A DNA stretch of 6,924 nucleotides, from positions 1-6,924 of the forward strand of contig JAEVYW010000286.1 in assembly GCA_023392555.1 (NCBI GenBank), read 5' to 3'. This document shows positions 1 through 5,728 of this stretch, piece after piece; positions within the stretch are counted from its first letter, which is position 1, and each line of letters starts with the position of its first letter. The stretch is from Pseudomonadota bacterium. Lineage in GTDB: Bacteria; Pseudomonadota; Alphaproteobacteria; Sphingomonadales; Sphingomonadaceae. The notes under the pieces were generated by a model. It was not told the DNA's origin, made no database searches, and worked only from the letters and a program-made list of their open reading frames with translations. The position numbers and the translations under genes are program-made.

Positions 1-287
1 ACCACGTCTTCGACGAGGTCGACGATGAGCGCGTAGTGATGCCCGTCGAGTTCGACCACGACGGCCTCCTGGATCTGCTCGCCGCACTCCGTGACCCCCA
101 GCTCGAGCGAGCGGCGGCAGTCGATCACCGTCAACACGCGGCTGCGAAGTGCGGATAGCCCCGCAACATGCGGCGCGGCGCGCGGCACGGAGATGAGCGC
201 GTCGAGCTCGACAACGGATTCAACGGCCGACGCCGGCAATGCCACTCGCTCGCCTGCGATCGTGACGATCAGCAAAAGGTCGGTCAT
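1..287 (-). CDS. cheW: CheW-type chemotaxis coupling protein (3' end outside the window)
   Basis: CheW is a small cytoplasmic scaffold that joins chemoreceptors to the CheA kinase in the signalling array. The visible 95 residues read as the first CheW sub-barrel and the start of the second. An N-terminal strand (LLLIVTIAGERVALPASAVE) is followed by the sub-barrel-closing segment VLTVIDCRR at residues 51-59, which matches the usual LPVIDLRR pattern. The second sub-barrel begins around residue 75 with AVVVELDGHHYALIVD. The family is usually about 140-170 residues, so roughly one third is missing beyond position 1. The ATG at 287 overlaps the cheA stop codon by one base (TAATG) and has a purine-rich ribosome-binding stretch just upstream, so the start is well supported. 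It is probably co-transcribed and translationally coupled with cheA. It could be a short CheW-domain protein of another kind, but the context favours CheW. Confidence 0.88.
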   Translation of the reverse strand, partial: MTDLLLIVTIAGERVALPASAVESVVELDALISVPRAAPHVAGLSALRSRVLTVIDCRRSLELGVTECGEQIQEAVVVELDGHHYALIVDLVEDV

Positions 288-2614
288 TAGCCCCTCCCTC
301 CGGCAGTCTTGAGGGCCATCAGCAGGCCGGCACGGTCATAGCGATAGATACTCTCGTCATTGTCCGACGAAGGTTCCGGCTCCGAGCGAAGGCGGATCGT
401 CCGCGACGCTGCTGCTGCGTTCGAACCGTCGGAAAGGATTGCGACGTCAGCTTCGATTTCTTCCGCGTCAGATACGACCCGATAGCCTGCGGCTTCGACG
501 ATCGGACGGAGGATGTTCTGCATCCACGGATCGTCCGAAGGCAGACGGCATACGAGGGGCTCCGCAGCACGCGACATGGCACTGAGATGGCTTGCGAAGA
601 GCCAATGCGCATCGATCAACTCGGCGGGCTCGCCTTCAATAAGCGTGACTGCGGCGATTTCGCCGGGGACCTCAGCCTGGATGACCTCGTGGGCGAGCGT
701 CGAGAGGTCGACGACCTCGCGAAAGGCGTAACCGATCTCGTTGGCGCCGTCGTTAAGACGGAATAGGCGAACCTTTTCCGTCGGAAGCTCGCCGTTGACC
801 CCGGCGAGCGGCAGGATCGTCTCGCCCAGCTGGACGCGGAGCTGGCCGGCGCCCGGGCGGATCGCGCTCGCGGGCACTTCCTCAATGCGATCGACCACCG
901 CGAGGCGCATGGCGCGGCGCGATCCGTCGAGGCCATGAAAGAGGAGAACGGGCACGTCCTGCTCGACTGCAACCGCCGGGCCTTCAGCGACACGAGCCGA
1001 ACGCTCCTGCGCTTCGAGCTTCACGCCACCGACCTGGGCAAGGCCGGCAGGGTCGAACAGAAGGATCGGGCTACCGTCGTCGGCCAGCGTCGTGCCTGCG
1101 TAGAGGCCCGTCGCCATGACGGCCGGAGCCGCTGGCTTCACCACCAGCTCCTCATGATCGTGGATGCGATCGACACCGAGCGCGTAAACGTCGCCGCCCG
1201 CGGGCCGAAGAACGACCAGGGTGCGATCCTCGTCAGCCATCGCGCTTTCGAGGCCGAGGATGTCGGCCAGAGCGACTTCCGGAACGCGGCGACCACGGAT
1301 GGTTGCGACGCCTGCCCCACCGACGCGCTCAAGCGTCACGGACTCGCCGTTCGCACGGACGATCTCGTCGATCGCGGAGCGCGGGATGGCGAAATGCTGG
1401 CCCGCGACAGACACCGTCAGCGCGGGGATGATCGTCAGCGTCAGCGGAACGCGCAGAGTCATGCGCGTGCCCTCGCCGATGACGCTGTCAACTTCGACGA
1501 TGCCGCCGATGCGCTCGACGTTGGAGCGAACGACGTCCATGCCGACGCCGCGCCCCGAAATGGCGGTGACCTCCTTCGCGGTGGAAAGGCCGGCCTCGAA
1601 GATCAAAGCCAACTGCTCGCGCGGGCTCAGCTGTGCCGCGTCCGCCTTCGCGATCACGCGATTGGCGATTGCCTTCTCGACCAGCTTCTTGCCGTCGATG
1701 CCGCGGCCGTCGTCCTGGATGTCGATCAGAATCTGGTTGCCGGACTGGCGAGCGGACACCGAGAGCAGCCCGATCTCGCGCTTCCCAGCCTTCAGGCGCT
1801 CCGCTGGCTTTTCGATGCCGTGATCAACGGCGTTGCGGATGATGTGCGTGAGCGGATCGCGGATCATTTCGATCATTTCGCGGTCCAGCTCGACGTCGCC
1901 GCCGTCGATATCGACCATCACCTGCTTGCCGAGCTCGGCCGAAAGGTCGCGAACCATGCGCGGCAAGGCCACGAACAGGTTCTCGATCCGCTGCATGCGC
2001 GTGCGAGTAATCGCGTCGCGCATCTCGGCGATGATCGAGGACAGTCGCTCGAACGCCCCGTCCACGGCAACGTCGCCGGTGGTTTCGCGGAGGCGGCGAG
2101 CGAGCTCGTTCCGCGCCAGCACCATATCGGAAACGCCGCTCATCAGCCGGTCGAGCAATTCGATCGACAGCCGGATCGTGCGTGGGGCGGCAGCCTTGCT
2201 CTGCGCTTCCGCAACGGTGGTCGCGACAGCTGTTGCTGGACCATCGGCGCCAGGCTTCAGCGCTTCGATCAGGGCGGTATCGTCGCCGGCCGGAAGTGCT
2301 TCGCCCGCGTCGATCGCAGCGATCATCTCGGCAATGCGGTCGATGATGGCGAGGACAGCGCTGACGAGGTGCCCGTCAGCTTGGCGGCGACCGGCGCGAA
2401 CGTCGGCGAGCGCGTCTTCGGCGGCGTGGCTTAGCGCCTCGAGCCGCGGGAAATCGAAGAAGCCGCAATTGCCTTTGACGGTGTGGACGAAGCGGAAGAT
2501 GGAATCGAGGCGCGCCCGGTCTTCAGGCGCGGCCTCCCATGCAACGATTTCTCCACCCAGCGCCTCGAGCATTTCGCGGCATTCGGCGATGAAGTCGGAA
2601 ATCAGATCATCCAT
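287..2614 (-). CDS. cheA: Chemotaxis histidine kinase CheA with tandem CheW modules and a degenerate receiver-like tail
   Basis: This is a cytoplasmic kinase that autophosphorylates in response to chemoreceptors and passes the phosphate to CheY/CheB-type regulators. It has 775 residues. An HPt domain (about 1-103) carries the phospho-acceptor His44 in VHTVKGNCGFF. An Ala/Thr-rich linker (about 104-144) is too short for a normal P2 domain. The dimerisation helices lie at about 146-210. The ATPase domain (about 211-390) has the N box with N261, D264 and H265, the G1 box DDGRGID (301-307), the F box IFEAGLST (338-345) and the G2 box GRGVGMD (354-360), so the catalytic set is complete. A first CheW/P5 module spans about 396-530. 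A second, weaker CheW-like module spans about 553-676. A short receiver-like segment runs from 686 to the end and lacks a clear phospho-acceptor arrangement. The ATG at 2614 is the first good start: an in-frame TAA lies a short way upstream, and AGGGGA lies about 15 bases before it. The gene follows chpT by 59 bases and overlaps cheW. Confidence 0.95.
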   Translation of the reverse strand: MDDLISDFIAECREMLEALGGEIVAWEAAPEDRARLDSIFRFVHTVKGNCGFFDFPRLEALSHAAEDALADVRAGRRQADGHLVSAVLAIIDRIAEMIAAIDAGEALPAGDDTALIEALKPGADGPATAVATTVAEAQSKAAAPRTIRLSIELLDRLMSGVSDMVLARNELARRLRETTGDVAVDGAFERLSSIIAEMRDAITRTRMQRIENLFVALPRMVRDLSAELGKQVMVDIDGGDVELDREMIEMIRDPLTHIIRNAVDHGIEKPAERLKAGKREIGLLSVSARQSGNQILIDIQDDGRGIDGKKLVEKAIANRVIAKADAAQLSPREQLALIFEAGLSTAKEVTAISGRGVGMDVVRSNVERIGGIVEVDSVIGEGTRMTLRVPLTLTIIPALTVSVAGQHFAIPRSAIDEIVRANGESVTLERVGGAGVATIRGRRVPEVALADILGLESAMADEDRTLVVLRPAGGDVYALGVDRIHDHEELVVKPAAPAVMATGLYAGTTLADDGSPILLFDPAGLAQVGGVKLEAQERSARVAEGPAVAVEQDVPVLLFHGLDGSRRAMRLAVVDRIEEVPASAIRPGAGQLRVQLGETILPLAGVNGELPTEKVRLFRLNDGANEIGYAFREVVDLSTLAHEVIQAEVPGEIAAVTLIEGEPAELIDAHWLFASHLSAMSRAAEPLVCRLPSDDPWMQNILRPIVEAAGYRVVSDAEEIEADVAILSDGSNAAAASRTIRLRSEPEPSSDNDESIYRYDRAGLLMALKTAGGRG
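291..301 (-). promoter_or_regulatory. Ribosome-binding site of cheW inside the end of cheA
   Basis: The minus strand reads GGAGGGAGGGG here, ending 3 bases before the cheW ATG at 287. The same bases encode the Gly-Gly-Arg-Gly end of CheA. Together with the TAATG stop-start overlap this supports translational coupling and fixes the cheW start. Confidence 0.6.
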
Positions 2615-2620
2615 CGGTAC

Positions 2621-2646
2621 GCGGCCCCGTCCCCTTGCGAGGCCGC
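2621..2646 (-). other. Hairpin in the chpT-cheA intergenic gap
   Basis: On the minus strand GCGGCCTC pairs with GGGGCCGC (eight pairs, one of them G-U) around a ten-base loop, GCAAGGGGAC. The loop contains the only purine-rich ribosome-binding candidate in front of cheA (AGGGGA), and the stem ends six bases before the cheA ATG. No T-run follows, so it does not look like an intrinsic terminator. It could modulate cheA translation or mRNA stability, or be a by-product of high GC content. The pairing is seen directly; any function is inference. Confidence 0.35.
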
Positions 2647-2673
2647 TTATGCCGCCGAGGAGTTAATGCGCCG

Positions 2674-3318
2674 TTAGCCGTGGCCCGGAAGAAGAGCGCC
2701 GATCACGAGCACCTCCGGCGAAGGCTCCATCAGGCGGATTTCGCCGCCTGCTTCAGCAGCCAGGCTGTGCGCCAGCCAGGCACCCGCGGCGCGGGGTTCG
2801 ACCTGCTCCTCGCCGTCCAACCCATTGACCAGGACGTCCTTCAGCGAGGGATCGAGCATGATGCGCGGCCCCTCCCCGCGGATCGCCAACTCCAGCCCGT
2901 CGCCCGTCCTCTCGGCGCCCACGTCCAGCCGGCCGCCGCGGACCAGGGCATCGCCCGCAAGCAAGGCAAGGTTGAGCAGCAGCTTCATTGCACCCTTGGA
3001 CAGCTTTTCCTCGCCGACCATCCAGCCGAGCTCGGTCCGCCGCTCGGCGCCGAACAGGCCTTCCAGCGCGACCTTCGCCTCTCGCGCATCGATCGCGTCG
3101 CCGAACCCGCCGGCTGCGCCAAAGGCTAGCCTGAAGAACTTGAGCTTGTTCGCGGTCGCTCGGGCGCTATCGGCGAGCAATTCCATGCATCGCTCGCGCA
3201 TGTCAGGATCATTCTCGTCGGCGAGCAACTCGATCCCGTTGTTCAGCGCCCCGACCGGCGACATGAGATCGTGGCAAAGCCGCGAACAAAGCAGGCTGGC
3301 AAAATCGACCGCGTTCAT
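2674..3318 (-). CDS. chpT: Histidine phosphotransferase ChpT
   Basis: ChpT is a dimeric cytoplasmic phosphotransferase that relays phosphate from the hybrid kinase CckA to CtrA and CpdR in alphaproteobacteria, controlling cell cycle and motility genes. From the ATG at 3318 the protein has 214 residues, close to the Caulobacter protein. The N-terminal helical hairpin carries the phospho-acceptor His16 in the signature SRLCHDLMSPVGAL (12-25). The second helix follows (about 38-68, with SARATANKLKFFRLAFGA at 51-68). The C-terminal half (about 75-214) resembles a degenerate Bergerat ATPase fold without clear nucleotide-binding G boxes, as is known for ChpT. The frame is open upstream to a TTG at 3384, but the ATG at 3318 gives the expected family N-terminus (MNAVDFASLL). 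No strong ribosome-binding site is visible before it. It is first in line before cheA and cheW, and is probably co-transcribed with them. Confidence 0.9.
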   Translation of the reverse strand: MNAVDFASLLCSRLCHDLMSPVGALNNGIELLADENDPDMRERCMELLADSARATANKLKFFRLAFGAAGGFGDAIDAREAKVALEGLFGAERRTELGWMVGEEKLSKGAMKLLLNLALLAGDALVRGGRLDVGAERTGDGLELAIRGEGPRIMLDPSLKDVLVNGLDGEEQVEPRAAGAWLAHSLAAEAGGEIRLMEPSPEVLVIGALLPGHG

Positions 3319-3340
3319 GCCGGGCTGAATGAGCCAGAGT

Positions 3341-3355
3341 TTAACCTTGCGCAAG
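3341..3355. promoter_or_regulatory. Palindrome and CtrA-like half-site in the chpT/hydrolase divergent gap
   Basis: The 83-base gap between the divergent chpT and hydrolase genes holds a perfect ten-base palindrome, CTTGCGCAAG (3346-3355). It partly overlaps TTAACC (3341-3346), which resembles half of the CtrA box (TTAA-N7-TTAA). The second TTAA half is absent, so a full CtrA site is not present. A position inside a divergent promoter region is where an operator would be expected. No convincing -35/-10 pair could be assigned for either gene. Confidence 0.25.
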
Positions 3356-3385
3356 TATCGCGCTTGGGCTGTCTTCCCGAACAAC

Positions 3386-3394
3386 AGGGGGAGA
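3386..3394 (+). promoter_or_regulatory. Ribosome-binding site selecting the TTG start of the hydrolase gene
   Basis: AGGGGGAGA lies seven bases before the TTG at 3402. This is the best Shine-Dalgarno match in the region, and it supports the TTG over the in-frame TTG at 3414 and ATG at 3417. Confidence 0.6.
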
Positions 3395-3401
3395 AGCCAA
3401 G

Positions 3402-4679
3402 TTGATCACCCGCTTGATGGTCGCGACCGTCCTCGCACTTTCGGCTCCGGCGGGCACAGCAATTGCGGCGCCGGCGCCTGCGGCCTCGGCAAAGGTCCGG
3501 CTCGACCCTGCCCGCATTGACCGAATGCTCCGCGACATGGTCGCCAAGAAGCGCGTGGCCGGAGCGTCGGTCCTGATCTTCAAAGACGGCCGCGAGGCTT
3601 ATTTCCATGCCGTTGGTTATGCCAATCGCGAGGCGAAGCTGCCGATCCGCCGCGACAATCTGTTCCAGGTCTTCTCGATGACGAAGCCGGTCACGGGGGT
3701 CGGCCTGATGCGGCTGTGGGAGGAAGGTCGCTTCGGCCTCGATGAGCCAATCGCCAAATATCTCCCCGAATACGCCGCCGTGCAGGTGTTCAAGGGCATG
3801 GATCCGTCCGGCCAGCCCATCCTGAAGGCGCCGGATCGTCCCATCCTCATCCGCGACCTCCTCCGGCATTCGTCCGGTCTCGGCTATTGGGACGGCCCGT
3901 CCTACCCCGAGAAGGTCCTCGCGAAGGTCGATCCGCTCAACGTCCAGAACACCCTTGCCGAGGCAAGCCGGAAGCTGGCGACAATCCCCTTGATGTTCGA
4001 GCCGGGGACGCAGTGGCGGTATAGCGCCGCGGTCGATGTCCAGGCGCGGCTGATCGAGGTCCTGACCGGTATGCCGTTCGAAGCCTACATGCAGCGCAAC
4101 CTGCTGCAGCCGCTAGGCATGAAGGACAGCGCCTGGACGCAGCCGCAGGACCGCCTGCCCCGAGCAGCCAAAGCCTATGGTCCCGGACCCGACGGAAAGC
4201 TGACTCCCATGCCTGAAGTCGAGTTTCGCAAGCTGAGCTTCAGCGACCGGAAGCTTACCATGGGCGGGGCCGGCCTGACGACGACCATAGACGACTACAT
4301 GCGGTTCGCGCGGATGCTCCTGAACCGCGGCGCGCTCGACGGCGTGCGCGTGCTGAAGCCGTCTACCATCCGCCTGATGACCACCGACCAGCTCGATCCG
4401 AAGATGAAAGAGCGATGGTGGCTCGGCGACAAGGGCAATGGCGGCTTCGGAATCGACCTGTTCGTGCGCAACGGGCAGCCCAGGACCGAGGCTGAAAACC
4501 GCGGCGCTGCGGGCGAATTCTTCTGGGACGGCGCGTGGTCGACCTTGTTCTGGGTCGATCCCGCAAACAACATGGCGGTCGTCTTCATGGTCCAGAAGAC
4601 ACCCTACGATGGCTCGCTTCACCACGACATTCGCGAAGCGGTCTACGGTCGCGGATACCTTGGTCCGAAAGGCGATTGA
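3402..4679 (+). CDS. Exported serine hydrolase, beta-lactamase/CubicO family (S12-like)
   Basis: This is a probable periplasmic or envelope-attached hydrolase of the class C beta-lactamase / penicillin-binding-protein-like fold, a family that includes esterases, D-aminopeptidases and carboxypeptidases. It has 425 residues from a TTG start. The N-terminus has Arg4, then a hydrophobic stretch and Ala-rich A-x-A sites around residues 19-30, typical of a Sec signal peptide; the later in-frame starts would lose the positive charge. The nucleophile motif is S92-M-T-K95 (SxxK). The second motif is Y207-S-A, with the usual Asn of YxN replaced. The third motif, KTG/HxG in true beta-lactamases, is replaced by W375-D-G-A-W. 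These changes suggest esterase or peptidase-like activity rather than beta-lactam resistance. The substrate cannot be told from the sequence. It is transcribed away from chpT and ends 67 bases before the preferred rluD start. Confidence 0.88.
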   Translation: MITRLMVATVLALSAPAGTAIAAPAPAASAKVRLDPARIDRMLRDMVAKKRVAGASVLIFKDGREAYFHAVGYANREAKLPIRRDNLFQVFSMTKPVTGVGLMRLWEEGRFGLDEPIAKYLPEYAAVQVFKGMDPSGQPILKAPDRPILIRDLLRHSSGLGYWDGPSYPEKVLAKVDPLNVQNTLAEASRKLATIPLMFEPGTQWRYSAAVDVQARLIEVLTGMPFEAYMQRNLLQPLGMKDSAWTQPQDRLPRAAKAYGPGPDGKLTPMPEVEFRKLSFSDRKLTMGGAGLTTTIDDYMRFARMLLNRGALDGVRVLKPSTIRLMTTDQLDPKMKERWWLGDKGNGGFGIDLFVRNGQPRTEAENRGAAGEFFWDGAWSTLFWVDPANNMAVVFMVQKTPYDGSLHHDIREAVYGRGYLGPKGD

Positions 4680-4685
4680 GGCGTC

Positions 4686-4714
4686 ATTGAACCGCCGAAA
4701 CCAAATACCCATAT
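4686..4714 (+). promoter_or_regulatory. Candidate heat-shock (sigma-32/RpoH) promoter for rluD-rpoH
   Basis: A -35 element ATTGAAC (4686-4692) and a -10 element ACCCATAT (4707-4714) are separated by 14 bases. This is close to the sigma-32 consensus CTTGAAA / CCCCATnT with 11-16 base spacing. Transcription would begin near 4721. The same stretch can also be read as a weak housekeeping promoter (TTGAAC, then a TATAGT-like -10), so the sigma factor is not certain. It lies in the 67-base gap between the hydrolase stop and the preferred rluD start. Confidence 0.5.
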
Positions 4715-4735
4715 AGTTTGCTGTGGGGGGAACAC

Positions 4736-4739
4736 AGGA
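4736..4739 (+). promoter_or_regulatory. Ribosome-binding site favouring the downstream GTG of rluD
   Basis: AGGA lies seven bases before the GTG at 4747. The alternative in-frame GTG at 4723 has no such site and would coincide almost exactly with the transcription start predicted from the upstream promoter. Confidence 0.45.
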
Positions 4740-4746
4740 CATTGCC

Positions 4747-5673
4747 GTGGAGCTGCGGCCCGAACATTCGGGCTGGCGCCTAGATCGCGCGCTGGCCGAC
4801 GCTCTGCCCACGCTTTCACGCGAGCGCATCAAGGCGCTGGTGAAGAGCGGAGCACTCGAAGCTGCATCCGGCGCTGTTCGCGACCCCTCCGCCAAGGTTC
4901 GTGGCGACGAGAGCTTCCGCCTCTCGGTTCCGGAACCAACGCCGGCGCACAACGAGGCGCAGGACATTCCGCTTCGGGTGGTGTTCGAGGACGAGCATCT
5001 GCTCGTCGTCGACAAGCCCGCCGGGCTCGTGGTTCACCCCGCCGCGGGCAATCCGGACGGGACCTTGGTGAATGCTTTGCTCCACCATTGCGGTGGCAGC
5101 CTCTCCGGCATCGGCGGGGTCGCTCGCCCGGGCATCGTTCACCGCATCGACAAGGATACGTCCGGACTACTGGTGGTGGCAAAGACGGACGTCGCACACG
5201 AAGGACTCGCCAGGCAGTTCGCCGCACACAGCATCGAACGGCGCTATCTGGCCATCGTGACGGGCATTCCGAAGGTTGCTGAGGGCACGGTCGATGCGCC
5301 GCTCGCGCGGTCTTCGACCAATCGCAAAAAGATTTCGATCGTCGGCGAAGGCCGCGGGAAGCGCGCCGTAACCCATTGGCGAAGGCTGCAAATCCTCCGC
5401 GACGCAGCGCTTGTCGAATGCCGGCTGGAAACTGGCCGAACGCACCAGGTTCGGGTGCATATGGCCTCGCTGGGGCATCCGCTGCTCGGTGACCAGACTT
5501 ACGGCCGTTCGGGAAAGTCGCATCGCGAACTGTTGAAAGACTTGGATTTTCATCGCCAGGCCCTGCACGCAGCGGAGCTTGGCTTTACGCATCCCGTAAC
5601 GAAACACAGGCTATCGTTCGCCAGTGGCATGCCATCGGACATGCAGGAACTGTTCACGGGACTTTTGGTATAG
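4747..5673 (+). CDS. rluD: 23S rRNA pseudouridine synthase RluD
   Basis: The RluD family isomerises uridines in helix 69 of 23S rRNA (1911, 1915 and 1917 in E. coli numbering), which matters for ribosome assembly and function. From the GTG at 4747 the protein has 308 residues. An N-terminal S4 RNA-binding domain spans about 1-60 (WRLDRALADALPTLSRERIK). The catalytic domain follows, with the motif HRIDKDTSG at 132-140, in which D135 is the catalytic aspartate. The RluA/RluD-family motifs ERRYLAIVTG and GRTHQVRVHM come later. The start is uncertain: an upstream GTG at 4723 would add eight residues (MGGTQDIA), which would restore an N-terminal strand seen in E. coli RluD, but it lacks a ribosome-binding site and uses rare codons. 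It is followed in the same direction by rpoH after 55 bases. RluA or RluC specificity cannot be fully excluded. Confidence 0.92.
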   Translation: MELRPEHSGWRLDRALADALPTLSRERIKALVKSGALEAASGAVRDPSAKVRGDESFRLSVPEPTPAHNEAQDIPLRVVFEDEHLLVVDKPAGLVVHPAAGNPDGTLVNALLHHCGGSLSGIGGVARPGIVHRIDKDTSGLLVVAKTDVAHEGLARQFAAHSIERRYLAIVTGIPKVAEGTVDAPLARSSTNRKKISIVGEGRGKRAVTHWRRLQILRDAALVECRLETGRTHQVRVHMASLGHPLLGDQTYGRSGKSHRELLKDLDFHRQALHAAELGFTHPVTKHRLSFASGMPSDMQELFTGLLV

Positions 5674-5689
5674 GTTTTTGGAGGCTAAA

Positions 5690-5705
5690 GGCGCGGAACA
5701 GCGCC
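5690..5705 (+). other. Small hairpin in the rpoH leader
   Basis: In the 55-base rluD-rpoH gap, GGCGC pairs perfectly with GCGCC around a six-base loop (GGAACA). It ends 23 bases before the rpoH ATG, upstream of the purine-rich AGGGAGA (5711-5717). No T-run follows, so it is not a terminator. It could be a leader structure affecting rpoH expression, but five pairs are easily met by chance at this GC content. Confidence 0.25.
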
Positions 5706-5728
5706 CGGCCAGGGAGACGCAGGTTAGC

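Noticed and set aside
935..2434. A 499-codon open frame on the plus strand, antisense to cheA
   Set aside because: It lies wholly inside cheA, and its composition (many Asp, Arg, Ala, His) is what the reverse strand of a GC-rich gene gives. No domain or ribosome-binding site is recognisable.
3319..3384. A 22-residue N-terminal extension of ChpT from a TTG
   Set aside because: It would fill most of the divergent promoter gap, and the family aligns from the ATG at 3318.
3402..4679. Calling the hydrolase an AmpC-type antibiotic-resistance beta-lactamase
   Set aside because: The YxN and KTG motifs are not conserved and the protein is longer than AmpC. Only the fold and SxxK nucleophile are supported.
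4113..5015. A 300-codon minus-strand open frame spanning the hydrolase end, the promoter gap and the rluD start
   Set aside because: It crosses two well-supported genes and a promoter region, and its translation shows no recognisable domain.
5671..5681. A T-run after the rluD stop read as an intrinsic terminator
   Set aside because: No GC-rich stem precedes the GTTTTTGG stretch, and rpoH follows closely in the same direction.
5624..5728. A 35-residue N-terminal extension of RpoH
   Set aside because: It overlaps the rluD end, is Cys/Arg-rich and unlike RpoH. The ATG at 5729 gives the expected family N-terminus and length.
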